A stretch of 64,000 nt of DNA, from assembly GCA_963737365.1 (NCBI GenBank), contig CAVTSD010000009.1:372001-436000 (forward strand). Direction: 5' to 3'. Every line of letters begins with the position of its first letter. Positions within the stretch are counted from its first letter, which is position 1. The notes beneath the pieces are model-generated. The model was not told where the DNA came from, did no database searches, and saw nothing but the letters and a program-made list of their open reading frames with translations. A program made the translations under genes and the position numbers. Below, one piece after another: positions 1-10,388 of this stretch. This DNA is from Roseiarcus sp963737365 (GTDB lineage: Bacteria; Pseudomonadota; Alphaproteobacteria; Rhizobiales; Beijerinckiaceae).

Positions 1-56
1 AACAAGTTCGAGTCGTCAAAGTTTACATGAGCAATTTGACGGAGGGAGATCATCAA

Positions 57-386
57 ATGACGCGGAACAGATGTGCACTGACGTTACTCGTCTTACTGAT
101 CGCCGGCCCCGCTTTGGCGGAGACGCTTTCTCCCGAAACGGACGCATGCAAGGCAAGCGGTCTGCTGGCGCTGAAGCAGAAGTTCCCGCAGGTTAAGGAC
201 GTGCTGATCGATCTCGACAGCGCAAAGGTCATCAAGGCCGACACCACGATTGAGAACGTCCCGATCAAGACCGTTGTCATTGGCGAGGCCTATGTGGAGC
301 GGACGAAAACAACGAAGCCGCAAACGCTCGTGTGTGTGATCGGAGACAAAGGAAAAGTTCTGCTCACGCTGTTCTCCGACAAATAA
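57..386 (+). CDS. small secreted hypothetical protein
   Basis: A 109-residue protein of unrecognised family. It begins with a clear Sec signal peptide: MTRNR, a hydrophobic core of leucines, isoleucine and alanines, then a likely AxA cleavage site (PALA-ET). The mature part of about 88 residues has two cysteines (in DACKASG and LVCVIGD) that could form a disulfide. The start at 57 is preferred over the in-frame ATG at 27 because GGAGGGA lies 9 bases upstream of it and because the signal peptide begins there. It is probably periplasmic. No function can be assigned from sequence. Confidence 0.7.
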   Translation: MTRNRCALTLLVLLIAGPALAETLSPETDACKASGLLALKQKFPQVKDVLIDLDSAKVIKADTTIENVPIKTVVIGEAYVERTKTTKPQTLVCVIGDKGKVLLTLFSDK

Positions 387-531
387 TCGAAGCCTTCTCG
401 AAGGACGGGCAATTCGAATATCGGCGCAAGCCGAGACGTTGCGCTGCGAAATTCGCGGTCCACGCCCGTCCGCAATCGCTTTGTCGTCTTTATATGAGAC
501 TTCGCGGCCTCGCGCGCCAGTTCGATCATGA

Positions 532-1058
532 CTATGCGGACAACAAGCCGCTCGTCGCGGATTGAAGCTCGTACAGCATCAGCATTGCTGGGCCGGCCTC
601 CGTCACGACCCTCGCCTGAGCGTGAAACCCGGCTTCTCATAAGCGCGCCGCGCGCGCAGAGTCTTCTCTGCCGGATCGATCGCGATCAGCGGCGCGCCTT
701 CCGCGCAAAGTCGCTCCGCCAGCAGTCTTAGGTACGCTTGTCCGTGGCCTTGCCCGATCATCGACGGCCAGCCGATGAAGCTGTCGATTGCGCGCGATCC
801 ATTCGGCAAATGGGCGAGATGAGGCTGTGGCCACGCGCGCACGTCATAATCTTGCGCGTAGGCGAACGGGCGTCCGCTGAACGAAACGATCCGCATCGTC
901 ATCAGCGGCTCGTCCAAATCCGCGCGCAGGATTTCGAATTCCTCCCTTACGTTTCCCCACCAGCGCCGGACCTCGGGCGCGTTGAGCCAGCGGCGAAGGC
1001 GCGGAAGATCCTGGGTCGTCGCTGCGCGAAACGAATAAGCGGAGCGATTGGCTTTCAT
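532..1058 (-). pseudogene. GNAT acetyltransferase, AAC(6')-like, frameshifted near its C-terminus
   Basis: Intact translation from the ATG at 1058 gives a GNAT-fold acetyltransferase resembling the aminoglycoside 6'-N-acetyltransferase/RimJ-like group. It has an N-terminal FRAAT-x-DLPRLRRWL segment, the acetyl-CoA loop region around GQGHGQAYLRLL, and the closing ARRAYEKPGF motif. That frame stops at 603, just after GF. In the next frame the sequence continues without a stop as QARVVTEAGPAMLMLYELQ and ends at 532, which is the normal GNAT tail. The full span is 527 bases, one short of 176 codons, so a single missing base near 615-622 explains the break. This could be a sequencing error or a real inactivating or tail-altering mutation. 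The substrate is unknown. Confidence 0.75.
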
Positions 1059-1138
1059 TCGAGACGGAATCGCATCCTTGTGGACGCTCCGCGGGACCCC
1101 TAGCCTGTCATTTGGAGCTCAAAGAGGAGAGGCGTCAA

Positions 1139-1780
1139 ATGAAAGTCGGGATCATTGGCTCGGGCGTGGTCGGACAAACGCTGGCGGCCGGTTTTGTCAC
1201 GCATGGCCATCAAGTTGAAATTGGCACGCGCGATCCATCCAAGCTCAAGGAATGGTCAGCGAAGAATGCAGGCGTCGCAGTCAAATCGTTCGCGGACGCC
1301 GCGGCGTTCGGCGATGTAGTGGTTCTTGCAGTTGGAGGAGAAGTTGCGCAGCAGGCGTTGACGCTGATCGGCCCTGACGCGCTCCAGGGCAAGACTGTGA
1401 TCGACGCCTGCAATCCGATCGGCGGCGGCCCGCCGGTCAATGGCGTCTTGTCGTACTTCACGCCTCAGAACGAGTCGCTGATGGAGCAATTGCAAAGGGC
1501 CTACCCTTCCGCCCATTTCGTCAAGGCCTTCAATTCCGTCGGCAATGGGCAGATGGTCAATCCGCAGTTCGCCGGCGGAAGGCCGACTATGTTCATCTGT
1601 GGCAATGACAGCAACGCCAAGAAAACCGTCGAAGGGATTCTCGACCAGTTCGGTTGGGACACCGAAGACATGGGCGCCATCGAGGCGGCGCGGCCGATCG
1701 AGGCGCTCTGCAGGTTGTGGTGCATTCCTGGCATTGGAAAAAATGATTGGTCGCCGCACGCGTTCAAGCTTCTGCGATGA
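1139..1780 (+). CDS. NADP-binding oxidoreductase of the COG2085/F420-dependent-reductase-like family
   Basis: A 213-residue Rossmann protein. It opens directly with MKVGIIGSGVVGQTLAAG, a textbook GxGxxG dinucleotide-binding loop, followed by GTRD at the end of the second strand, where the basic residue suggests NADP. The middle holds a VVVLAV strand and the N-P-I turn of this family. The family includes F420H2:NADP reductase and many NADP-binding proteins of unknown substrate, so the exact reaction cannot be stated. The start at 1139 is chosen because the strong Shine-Dalgarno AAGAGGAGAGG (1122-1132) precedes it; the ATG at 1112 would add nine residues not needed by the fold. Confidence 0.85.
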   Translation: MKVGIIGSGVVGQTLAAGFVTHGHQVEIGTRDPSKLKEWSAKNAGVAVKSFADAAAFGDVVVLAVGGEVAQQALTLIGPDALQGKTVIDACNPIGGGPPVNGVLSYFTPQNESLMEQLQRAYPSAHFVKAFNSVGNGQMVNPQFAGGRPTMFICGNDSNAKKTVEGILDQFGWDTEDMGAIEAARPIEALCRLWCIPGIGKNDWSPHAFKLLR

Positions 1781-1896
1781 TTCCTGGGCTCTTCGCCAAC
1801 ATTCCTAATCGCTCGCTCCCAGCCTATATTTGACACGAGGGCGTTGCACGCCGACCCGCGCCGCAAACTGCCGAAACGCAAGCGGAGGACAATGTC

Positions 1897-3084
<1,188 letters not shown>

Positions 3085-3205
3085 CGAGGCCCGCCTCGCG
3101 AACTTTGAAAAGCAGACGAAACCTCTCTTGTCGCCGTGGCCAATTTCCGACATGGTGCCGCGCCGCCAGCTAACATGTCAGGGCGGCTCCAGGGAGGATT
3201 CATCC

Positions 3206-4150
3206 ATGCGCATAACCCGCCGAATTGCGACCGCCGGCATCTTGGCCCTTGCGCTCTCCGCGCCCGCCTTCGCCGCCGATAAGCCGACCATCCTCGTCTC
3301 CGTGCCGGGGCTCACGTTCCCGTTCTTCGTCCACATGATGGAGGCCTTCAAGGCTGAGGCGGTCAAGCAGGGCTACGAGCCGCTCGAGAGCGACGGCCAG
3401 GTCTCCTCGCCGAAGCAGACCGCCGATATCGAGGCGGCGCTGGCGAAGGGCGTCAAGGGCATCGTGCTTTCGCCCAACGAGGTCGACGCGATGGCGCCGG
3501 CGCTGCAGGAGGCGGTGGACGCCAAGGTCCCGGTCGTGACCGTCGACCGTCGCGTGCCGTCGGTCACCGGCATCCTCGGCCATGTCGGCGCCGACAACGT
3601 CAAGGGCGGCGAGGCGCAGGGCGAACTGGTCGAAAAGATGTTCCCGAACGGGGCGACCATCATCAACCTGCAGGGCCAGTCGGGCGCGAGCCCGGCGATT
3701 GACCGCAACAAGGGCCTGCACAACGTGCTCGACAAGGCGAAGGACAAGTACAAGATCGTGTTCGAGCAGACAGCCGGCTTTGACCGCTCCAAGGGGCTCT
3801 CGGTCACCGAGGCGGCGCTTGCCGGCATGGCGACGCCGCCGCAAGTGATCGTCGCCGCCAACGACGACATGGCGCTCGGCGCGCTCGAAGCGGTCAAGGC
3901 GCGCAATCTCAAGGGCATTGCGATCCTTGGCTTCGACGCGCTGCCTGAGACTTTGGGCAAAATCCGCGACGGCGAGATCACCGCGACGATCGAGCAGTTC
4001 CCCGGCAAGCAGAGCGCGACCGGCGTCGACATCCTCACGAACTTTCTCAAGGACGGGACGAAACCCGCGCAGCAGATCACGCTTCTGACGCCAGTGGCGA
4101 TCACGAAGGAGAATCTGAACACAGCCGAGCGCCTCAACGAAGTGAAGTAA
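3206..4150 (+). CDS. sugar ABC transporter periplasmic binding protein
   Basis: A 314-residue periplasmic binding protein of the ribose/fructose (type I, LacI-like fold) group. The Sec signal peptide is MRITRR followed by a hydrophobic stretch and APAFA-AD. Typical landmarks are the G-x-T-F-P-F-F opening, KQTADIEAALAKGVKGIVLSPN, VPVVTVDRR and the ANDDMALGALEA segment. The start at 3206 is preceded by AGGGAGGA; the longer upstream reading frame overlaps the thiolase end and lacks a signal sequence. It heads a three-gene importer with the ATPase and permease downstream. The sugar cannot be named from sequence; FrcB/RbsB-type ligands are the closest. Confidence 0.92.
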   Translation: MRITRRIATAGILALALSAPAFAADKPTILVSVPGLTFPFFVHMMEAFKAEAVKQGYEPLESDGQVSSPKQTADIEAALAKGVKGIVLSPNEVDAMAPALQEAVDAKVPVVTVDRRVPSVTGILGHVGADNVKGGEAQGELVEKMFPNGATIINLQGQSGASPAIDRNKGLHNVLDKAKDKYKIVFEQTAGFDRSKGLSVTEAALAGMATPPQVIVAANDDMALGALEAVKARNLKGIAILGFDALPETLGKIRDGEITATIEQFPGKQSATGVDILTNFLKDGTKPAQQITLLTPVAITKENLNTAERLNEVK

Positions 4151-4166
4151 GCTCACGCGATCCCTC

Positions 4167-4194
4167 ATGGCGCGCCCCTCCTGGCGCGCCATTT
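4167..4194 (+). terminator. strong intercistronic hairpin between binding protein and ATPase genes
   Basis: ATGGCGCGCC (4167-4176) and GGCGCGCCAT (4183-4192) form a perfect 10-bp stem with a CCTCCT loop, followed by only a short T stretch. Its position after the binding-protein gene fits a partial terminator or mRNA 3' stabiliser, a known way of giving more binding protein than ATPase and permease. Confidence 0.65.
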
Positions 4195-4221
4195 GCCCTC
4201 TGAATGAGCGAGCATTCCTGA

Positions 4222-5802
4222 ATGGCTGACGCGCCTGCGGCGGTTTCGGTCGCTCCGGCACAGTTGGACGCCCCCATTCTCAAGATGACGGGCGTTAGCA
4301 AGCGTTTTCCTGGCGTGCTTGCGCTCGAGAACGTCCACCTCGACGTTGGGCCATCGGAGATCCACGCCCTTTTGGGTGAGAACGGCGCCGGCAAATCGAC
4401 GCTCCTCAAGATTCTGTCCGGCGCGCAGAGCGCGGATTCCGGCGACATCGAGCTGTTCGGGCAGAGGGTCGCCTTTGCGACGCCCCACGACGCCCAGCGC
4501 GCCGGCATCGTCACGATCTATCAGGAGTTCACCCTCGCTCCCGACATGACGATCGCCGAGAACGTGTTCATTGGCCGCGAACCCGGTTCGAAATTGTTTG
4601 TCAGCTGGCGCCGCATGGCTCAGGAGACGAAAGCCATCGCCGAGCGCATCGGGCTCAAGCGCGATCCCATGACGCAGGTGCGCGATCTCTCCGTCGCCGA
4701 GCAGCAGCTCGTCGAGATCGCCCGCGCGCTCTCGATGCGCTCCCGGCTCATCATTATGGACGAGCCGACCGCGGCTTTGAGCGAGACCGAGGTCGCCAAT
4801 CTCGTCCGAATCGTGCGGGCGCTGAAGGGCGAAGGCATTTCGATCATCTTCGTCACCCACCGGCTGGATGAAGTTTTTCGCCTCTGCGATCGCTACACCG
4901 TGTTGCGCGACGGCCACTACGTCGCCTCTGGCCAAGTCGCGGAAACCAATGTCGAGGCGATCATCCGCATGATGGTCGGGCGCGACGTCGGCGCGCTCTA
5001 CGGCGAAAGGCCGATCCCCGAGCATGGGAAGGTGGCGCTCGAGGTCGAGGGCCTGACCCGCCGGCGCAACGCGCGCGATCCCAACGCCATCGAACTCATC
5101 GGCGTTTCGCTCAAGGCGCACCACGGCGAAATTCTCGGCCTCGCGGGTCTCGTTGGCGCCGGGCGCACAGAGACCGCCCGCGCGATCTTCGGGGCCGACC
5201 GCTTCGATCACGGGACGATCCGCGTCGACGGCCAGGAGGTCAGCTTCTCAAGTCCGCGCGACGCGATGTCGCACGGCATCGGCCTCGTTCCGGAGGACCG
5301 CAAGAAGCAGGCGCTGTTTCTCAGCTTAGCCATTCGCACCAACATGACCATCGCCGCGCAGGAGGAGGTCAGCCGCGGCTGGTTCATCGACGAGCGGAAA
5401 GAGGATGTGCTGATCGACGAGTTCAGGAAGCTCCTGTCGATCCGCATGGCGAGTCCGGAACAGGCGGCGGGTCAGCTCTCGGGCGGCAATCAGCAGAAGA
5501 TCGTGCTCGCGCGCTGGCTTGCGCTCAGGCCCAAGATTCTGATCGTCGACGAGCCGACGCGAGGCATCGACATCGGCTCCAAAGTCGAGGTCCACAATCT
5601 CCTCATCGACATGGCGAAGCAGGGGATCGCGGTCATCGTGATCTCATCGGAGCTGCCGGAAATTCTCGCGCTCTCGGACCGCATCGTGACGATGCGCGAG
5701 GGTCGCGTCACCGGCGAAATCGCGCGCACCGCGGCGACGCAGGAAATCCTGATGGCGATGATGACCGCGCACGAGAGCGGCGCTGTCGCTTCAGCGGCTT
5801 GA
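4222..5802 (+). CDS. sugar ABC transporter ATPase, tandem cassette (RbsA/FrcA type)
   Basis: A 526-residue cytoplasmic ATPase made of two fused nucleotide-binding cassettes, as in RbsA, XylG and MglA. The first has Walker A GENGAGKST, a VAEQQLVEIARAL signature region, IIMDEPTAALS and the switch His in FVTHRLDE. The second has the degenerate Walker A GLVGAGRTE typical of this family, a canonical LSGGNQQKIVLARWL signature and ILIVDEPTRGID. This asymmetry is normal for the group. It lies 71 bases after the binding protein, with the hairpin between, and 13 bases before the permease. Confidence 0.95.
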   Translation: MADAPAAVSVAPAQLDAPILKMTGVSKRFPGVLALENVHLDVGPSEIHALLGENGAGKSTLLKILSGAQSADSGDIELFGQRVAFATPHDAQRAGIVTIYQEFTLAPDMTIAENVFIGREPGSKLFVSWRRMAQETKAIAERIGLKRDPMTQVRDLSVAEQQLVEIARALSMRSRLIIMDEPTAALSETEVANLVRIVRALKGEGISIIFVTHRLDEVFRLCDRYTVLRDGHYVASGQVAETNVEAIIRMMVGRDVGALYGERPIPEHGKVALEVEGLTRRRNARDPNAIELIGVSLKAHHGEILGLAGLVGAGRTETARAIFGADRFDHGTIRVDGQEVSFSSPRDAMSHGIGLVPEDRKKQALFLSLAIRTNMTIAAQEEVSRGWFIDERKEDVLIDEFRKLLSIRMASPEQAAGQLSGGNQQKIVLARWLALRPKILIVDEPTRGIDIGSKVEVHNLLIDMAKQGIAVIVISSELPEILALSDRIVTMREGRVTGEIARTAATQEILMAMMTAHESGAVASAA

Positions 5803-5815
5803 ACGGGGACATTTC

Positions 5816-6835
5816 ATGAGCGAGGCGAGGCTGGAAGCGGCCGAGGATAGAGGGGTCGACGTCTTCGGCTTCATCGCGCGCTTCGCGCCAACTTTGTTCC
5901 TTATCGCGCTGATGCTGCTGTTCGCGATTTTGCAGCCACGCTTCCTGTCGGAGATCAATCTCTTCAACGTGATGCGGCAGGTTTCGATCACCGGCCTGCT
6001 CGCGGTCGGCATGACTTTCGTCATTTTGACCGCCGGCATCGATCTCTCGGTCGGCTCTCTGGTCGCCTTCGCCGGACTCGTGGCCGCCGCCGTCGCCAAG
6101 GGCGGGTTGGAGAATCGCTTTACCGTCGGGGAGGGCGGCGTCGGCTACGGCTGGTTCGCCGCCGCGCTCGCGGCGATTGCGGTCGGCCTCGCCTGCGGCT
6201 GGCTGCAAGGGCTCGCCATCACCCGGCTCAAGGTTCCGCCTTTCGTGGTGACGCTCGGCGGCATGTCGGCCTTTCGTGGCGCGGCGCTATTGTTCGCCGC
6301 CGGCGGCCCGATATCGGGCTTCCAGCCGTCGTTCACCTGGTGGGGGCAGGGGAAGATCGGACCGGTTCCCGTGCCCGTCATCATTTTCCTGCTCGCGGCT
6401 TTCATTGCCCACATCGTCCTGCGCTACATGCGCTATGGCCGGCAGGTCTATGCTGTCGGCGGCAATCCGGAGGCGGCGCGTCTTTCGGGCTTGAACGTCA
6501 ATCGCATCATCATGAGCGTCTATATCATCATGGGCTTCTTCGCCGGCCTCGGTTCGTTCGTGCTCGCGGCGCGGCTCAATTCCGCGGAAGCCGTCGCCGG
6601 CACCGGCTATGAGCTCACCGTCATCGCTTCGGTTGTGATCGGCGGCACGAGCCTGTTCGGCGGCGCCGGCACGATCTTCGGCACCGTCATCGGCTCGATC
6701 CTGATCGGGGTGCTCCTGAACGGGCTCGTGCTGATGAACGTATCCTCGTACATCCAGCAGATCATCATCGGCGTCATCATCGTGCTGGCGGTCGCCTTCG
6801 ACACCTTCGCCAAGTCGAGGCGCAGGAAGGTGTGA
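5816..6835 (+). CDS. sugar ABC transporter permease (RbsC type)
   Basis: A 339-residue inner-membrane permease of the BPD_transp_2 family. It has about eight to ten hydrophobic segments, starting with a helix near residues 22-42 (PTLFLIALMLLFAIL). Landmarks are GMTFVILTAGIDLSVGS, VGGNPEAARLSGLNV and the late TSLFGGAGTIFGTVIGS repeat common to RbsC homologues. It completes the importer begun at 3206 and is probably the last gene of that operon, since the next gene is convergent and its stop lies only 4 bases away. Confidence 0.95.
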   Translation: MSEARLEAAEDRGVDVFGFIARFAPTLFLIALMLLFAILQPRFLSEINLFNVMRQVSITGLLAVGMTFVILTAGIDLSVGSLVAFAGLVAAAVAKGGLENRFTVGEGGVGYGWFAAALAAIAVGLACGWLQGLAITRLKVPPFVVTLGGMSAFRGAALLFAAGGPISGFQPSFTWWGQGKIGPVPVPVIIFLLAAFIAHIVLRYMRYGRQVYAVGGNPEAARLSGLNVNRIIMSVYIIMGFFAGLGSFVLAARLNSAEAVAGTGYELTVIASVVIGGTSLFGGAGTIFGTVIGSILIGVLLNGLVLMNVSSYIQQIIIGVIIVLAVAFDTFAKSRRRKV

Positions 6836-6839
6836 GCCG

Positions 6840-7157
6840 TCACTGAGGCGCCCCATAAGCCGCCGTCAGATAGCTCGCGATTTCGGCCACGTCGTCCTGC
6901 GCGATCGGCGCTTTATAAACCTTGATCATTTTCTCCACCTCGCCCTGCCAGAAGGCCTTGCCCTTTCCCGGAGGCTGGGTGCTCAGGTAATCGGCCGAGT
7001 GGCACGCCTTGCAGACCTCGGCTGTCTCGACGCCAGGTCCAGGCCTCAGCTCCGCCGTCTCGGGCGGCAATTGATAGACCATCGGCGCGGCGATCGCCGG
7101 CCTCGCCACAGCGGCGAGAGCGAGGAGAAACGTGGGAAGGCGATTCATCGCGGTCAC
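6840..7157 (-). CDS. sorB: c-type cytochrome subunit of sulfite dehydrogenase (SorB-like)
   Basis: A 105-residue monohaem cytochrome c with an N-terminal signal (hydrophobic LLALAAVARPAIAA) and the haem motif VCKACH at residues 48-53. Size, position and pairing match SorB, the electron acceptor of the periplasmic sulfite:cytochrome c oxidoreductase. The first possible start is a GTG at 7157 overlapping the sorA stop codon (GTGA), which implies translational coupling. An ATG three codons later (7148) is equally possible. Function is inferred mostly from the neighbouring SorA-like gene; isolated, it would only be called a small class I cytochrome c. Confidence 0.82.
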   Translation of the reverse strand: MTAMNRLPTFLLALAAVARPAIAAPMVYQLPPETAELRPGPGVETAEVCKACHSADYLSTQPPGKGKAFWQGEVEKMIKVYKAPIAQDDVAEIASYLTAAYGAPQ

Positions 7158-8371
7158 GCGGCGATCACGTTGGTGACTTCAACGACATTGCGCATATAGC
7201 CGGACGGGTTCCAGAGCGGTTGAAGCGGCTGCGATTGCCCGATCCGATTGGCGGCGCGAACCATCAGGCGACGCTTGCCGGGCTCGAGCAAGACGTTGGC
7301 CCTCCATTCGCGGAACGAATACTTGCCGAAGTTCTCGCCGAGCGCGGCTTCCGTCCAGGTCTCGCCGTCATCAGCGGAGACCACGACGTCCGAAACGCCG
7401 TAGCCGCCATCGAACGCGATCCCGCGCAGATTAAGATTGCTCTTGGCTTTCACTGTCGCGCCCTCGGCGATGTTGGTCAAGAACGAGCGGACGTTGAAGC
7501 GGCCGATCGGGACCGTGCTTGTCGGGGCTTTTCCCGGCTCGGTGCAGGCGCACACGTTGTTGGGAATGCGGTAAGCGGTCTTCATCCAGAAGCTGTCGAG
7601 CGGCGCGTCGAGCACCTCGATTTCGTTCAGGTGCTTCACCCAATAGGTGCCGTAGCAGCCGGGCACGATCAGTCGAATCGGAAATCCGTTCAGCCAGGGC
7701 AGGTCGTCGCCATTCATCGCGTAGGCGATCATCACTTCACCGTCGAGCGCATGGTCGAGGTCCAGCGCCTTGATGAACGTCGGCGTCTCCGGCAGGACGG
7801 GCCGGTCCAGACCCTGGAAGGAGACCTGGACCGCGCCGGCCCGCACGCCGGCTTTGGCGAGGAGCGCTTTGAGGGGCACGCCTTTCCATCGCGCATTGCC
7901 CATCGCGCCATTGGCAAGCTGGCCCCCGGCGACGCGCGGCTCGAAAAAGCCGCGGCTGTTGCCCGAGCATTGATTGACGGCCGCAATCTCGACCGGCTCG
8001 AAGCCGCCTTTCAGCTCATCGAGCGACAGCGACAGCGGCGTGTCGACCTTCCCCCGTATGTTTAGGCGATACGCATCCGGATCGATCTTCAGTGGAATGT
8101 CAGCCAGGTGGTAGCGAACGAAGAACGCATCGTTGGGCGTAAAGATTCCCTCGTCGAATACGTTGAACGGCGTCTCCAATTGCGGCGGACGAGCCGTCAG
8201 GACGATAAGCGGGCGCTTGCCTGGATAGGCGACGAGCGGGCGCTCGCCGTTGCCGAACGGCAGGTCGACCGTTTCGCTCGCCGCGACCGGGGAGAGCCTT
8301 CCGCCCGCCGCCACTGCAAGGCCTGCGCCGAGAACGGACTTCAGGGTCTCCCGCCGGTTCATCGTTGGCAT
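7154..8371 (-). CDS. sorA: periplasmic molybdenum sulfite dehydrogenase (SorA-like)
   Basis: A protein of about 405 residues in the sulfite-oxidase molybdopterin family. It would oxidise sulfite to sulfate and pass electrons to the cytochrome encoded next. A twin-arginine signal is present (MNRRETLKSVLGAGLAVAA), expected for a folded Mo protein exported by Tat. The Mo-ligating cysteine is visible at about residue 135 in AVNQCSGNSRGFF, with FVRYHLADIP before it and GCYGTYWVKHLNEIEV and a C-terminal dimerisation domain (VVVSADDGETWTEA) after it. I chose the ATG at 8371 (or 8362) because the longer frame puts 23 unlikely residues before the Tat motif. The sulfite substrate is inferred from family and the sorB partner. 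Confidence 0.88.
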   Translation of the reverse strand: MPTMNRRETLKSVLGAGLAVAAGGRLSPVAASETVDLPFGNGERPLVAYPGKRPLIVLTARPPQLETPFNVFDEGIFTPNDAFFVRYHLADIPLKIDPDAYRLNIRGKVDTPLSLSLDELKGGFEPVEIAAVNQCSGNSRGFFEPRVAGGQLANGAMGNARWKGVPLKALLAKAGVRAGAVQVSFQGLDRPVLPETPTFIKALDLDHALDGEVMIAYAMNGDDLPWLNGFPIRLIVPGCYGTYWVKHLNEIEVLDAPLDSFWMKTAYRIPNNVCACTEPGKAPTSTVPIGRFNVRSFLTNIAEGATVKAKSNLNLRGIAFDGGYGVSDVVVSADDGETWTEAALGENFGKYSFREWRANVLLEPGKRRLMVRAANRIGQSQPLQPLWNPSGYMRNVVEVTNVIAA

Positions 8372-8556
8372 GGTCTTGTTGTGCGGTTCCAATGTTTCGA
8401 TTCGTCGTGCGCCCCAAGCCGGCGAAAGCGGGCCCGCCATGTCTGATCAATTGCCATGCGCGTGAACAATCTGGGCGATTCATGCCGCCGCGGCAAGCGC
8501 TCGCGATGGCTATAACGCGCCTCCGTCTTGAACGCTTAGGGGTGAGCGGATTGGAG

Positions 8557-8581
8557 GGGGTGACCCTAAGCCAGTCACCCC
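8557..8581 (-). terminator. hairpin at the end of modC
   Basis: GGGGTGAC (8557-8564) pairs perfectly with GTCACCCC (8574-8581), overlapping the modC stop codon. There is no T-run on the minus-strand exit side, so this may be an mRNA 3'-end stabiliser rather than a true intrinsic terminator. It separates the mod operon from sorAB about 190 bases further on. Confidence 0.4.
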
Positions 8582-9690
8582 AATTCGCCGCGCCCCGGCG
8601 CGAGCGCGACCGCCTTCACCTGGGCGTAGACGCCCGCCCCGTCCGCGAGGCCAAGCGCCTCCGACGCCTTTCGGGTCACGCGCGACAACAGGCGCGCGCC
8701 GGTCCCGTCCGATCCGAGCGCCACGACGACAATGACCTCGCTCAAGTCGACTGGTTTTGTCGACACGACGCGCGCCGGCAGGACGTTCATGATCGAGCTG
8801 GGAGCGGGCGCTTCGCGGGTGAGGCTCACGTCGCTTGCGATGACCCGAATGCGCCGCCGCTCGCCGGCTTTTGCCTGGGGCGCCGGCGCGGTCAGCAGGC
8901 CGCCGCGAATCTTGAGCGTGACGAGGCCGTAAGCTTCGTCGCTCGCCTGCACGATTCCGTTGAAGCTCACCGCTGCGTCGCGCGCGGCCGCGAGCGGCAG
9001 AGACGGATCGCTCTGCAATTCTTCGAGCGGGCCCGCGCCGATCACGCGCCCCTTCTCCATCAGCACCATCTGGTCGGCGAGGCGCTCAACCTCGGCGATA
9101 TCATGGGTGATGTAGACGACGGGCAGGTTGAGGTGATCGCGGAGCCGCTCGAGGAACGGCAGAATCTCGTTCTTGGTCGCGCGGTCGAGCGCGGAGAGCG
9201 GCTCGTCCATCAACAGAAGCTTCGGCTGCGACAGAAGCGCCCGTCCGATCGCGACGCGCTGGCGCTCGCCGCCCGACAGATTGCGGGGGCTTCGGTCGAG
9301 CAACCGCGTAATGCCGAGGAGCTCGACCACTTCGTCGAAGACGATGCCGCCTTTGGTCCCCTCGCGCTTGTCGCGCGGCGCGCCGAACAGGAGGTTCCGG
9401 CGTACGGAGAGATGCTGAAACAGGCTTGCTTCCTGGAAGACATAGCCGAGTGGGCGCTTGTAGGTCGGCAGGAACGCGCCGTTCTGGTCCTGCCAGACTT
9501 CGCCGTCGATCTCGCAAACGCCGTTGATGCGCTGAAGACCCGCGATGCAGCGCAGCACTGTGGTTTTGCCGCAGCCCGAGGGGCCGAACAGTGCGGTCAC
9601 GCCCTTCGCCGGCGCGGTGAAGCCAGCATCGAGAGCGAACTTGCCGATCGTTCCCCGGAATTCCGCTCGGATGGCGTGACTCGCAGTCAC
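8575..9690 (-). CDS. modC: molybdate ABC transporter ATPase ModC
   Basis: A 371-residue cytoplasmic ATPase that powers molybdate uptake. It has Walker A FGPSGCGKTT, Q-loop, signature LSGGERQRVAIGRALL, Walker B LLLMDEPLSALD and switch THDIAE. A C-terminal TOBE/MOP domain of about 130 residues follows (ILSVTR-like and RIRVIASDVSLT segments), the part that senses molybdate in ModC. The GTG start at 9690 overlaps the modB TGA stop (GTGA), so the two are translationally coupled. A longer in-frame reading starting at 10269 is only an antisense-like shadow of modB and is not used. Confidence 0.93.
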   Translation of the reverse strand: MTASHAIRAEFRGTIGKFALDAGFTAPAKGVTALFGPSGCGKTTVLRCIAGLQRINGVCEIDGEVWQDQNGAFLPTYKRPLGYVFQEASLFQHLSVRRNLLFGAPRDKREGTKGGIVFDEVVELLGITRLLDRSPRNLSGGERQRVAIGRALLSQPKLLLMDEPLSALDRATKNEILPFLERLRDHLNLPVVYITHDIAEVERLADQMVLMEKGRVIGAGPLEELQSDPSLPLAAARDAAVSFNGIVQASDEAYGLVTLKIRGGLLTAPAPQAKAGERRRIRVIASDVSLTREAPAPSSIMNVLPARVVSTKPVDLSEVIVVVALGSDGTGARLLSRVTRKASEALGLADGAGVYAQVKAVALAPGRGELG

Positions 9691-10373
9691 GCGCCCGCTC
9701 GCGTGAAGCGCTTCTCGAGCAGGATCATCGCGAGGATCACGGCAAAGGCGAAGGCGACCATGCCGCCCGCAAGAAGATTGGCCTCGCGCCAGCGCATCGT
9801 CTCGACAAAGTCGAAGATCGCCGTCGACATGACGCGCGTGCGGCCCGGGATGTTGCCGCCGATCATGAGGATGACGCCGAACTCGCCGACCGTGTGCGCA
9901 AAGCCGAGCACGGCGCCGGTGAGCAAGCCGGGGCTCGCGAGCGGCAGCGCGACCGTCCAGAACGCGCGCGTGGGCGAAGCGCGCAAGGTCGATGCGACTT
10001 CGAGCGGCCGGTCCCCGACGGCGGCGAAGGCGTTGCGGATCGGCTGCACGACGAACGGCATCGACGAGAGGATCGAGCCGATAACGAGGCCGGTGAAGGT
10101 GAAGGCGAGTGTGCGCCCGCCCCAGAGGGACGCAATCACCCCGCCCGGCCCGTCGGGACCGAGCGCGATCAGGAGATAGAAGCCGAGCACGGTCGGGGGC
10201 AGCACCATCGGCAGCGAGACGAGGGCGGCGGCGACCTCCTTGAACCAGGCCTTCGAGCGTGCCAGCCACCAGGCGAGCGGAGTCGCGACGACGAGCAGCG
10301 AGAGGGTCGAGAGGGTTGCGAGTTCGATCGTGAGCTTGATCGGGGTCCAGATTTCGTCGGGTATGCCCAGCAC
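9687..10373 (-). CDS. modB: molybdate ABC transporter permease ModB
   Basis: A 228-residue inner-membrane permease with about five hydrophobic helices. It has the ModB landmarks LPPTVLGFYLL near residues 60-70 and the conserved cytoplasmic EAA-like loop VASTLRASPTRAFWTVALPLASPGL. HTVGEFGVILMIGGNIPG is the characteristic ModB segment before the penultimate helix. It sits between modA (16-base gap) and modC (4-base overlap). Confidence 0.93.
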   Translation of the reverse strand: MLGIPDEIWTPIKLTIELATLSTLSLLVVATPLAWWLARSKAWFKEVAAALVSLPMVLPPTVLGFYLLIALGPDGPGGVIASLWGGRTLAFTFTGLVIGSILSSMPFVVQPIRNAFAAVGDRPLEVASTLRASPTRAFWTVALPLASPGLLTGAVLGFAHTVGEFGVILMIGGNIPGRTRVMSTAIFDFVETMRWREANLLAGGMVAFAFAVILAMILLEKRFTRAGA

Positions 10374-10388
10374 GGCGCGCTGGCCCGC

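Noticed and set aside
8575..10269. Long modC frame of 564 residues
   Set aside because: The N-terminal 190 residues lie over modB in another frame and are composition artefacts; the GTGA overlap at 9690 gives the natural start.
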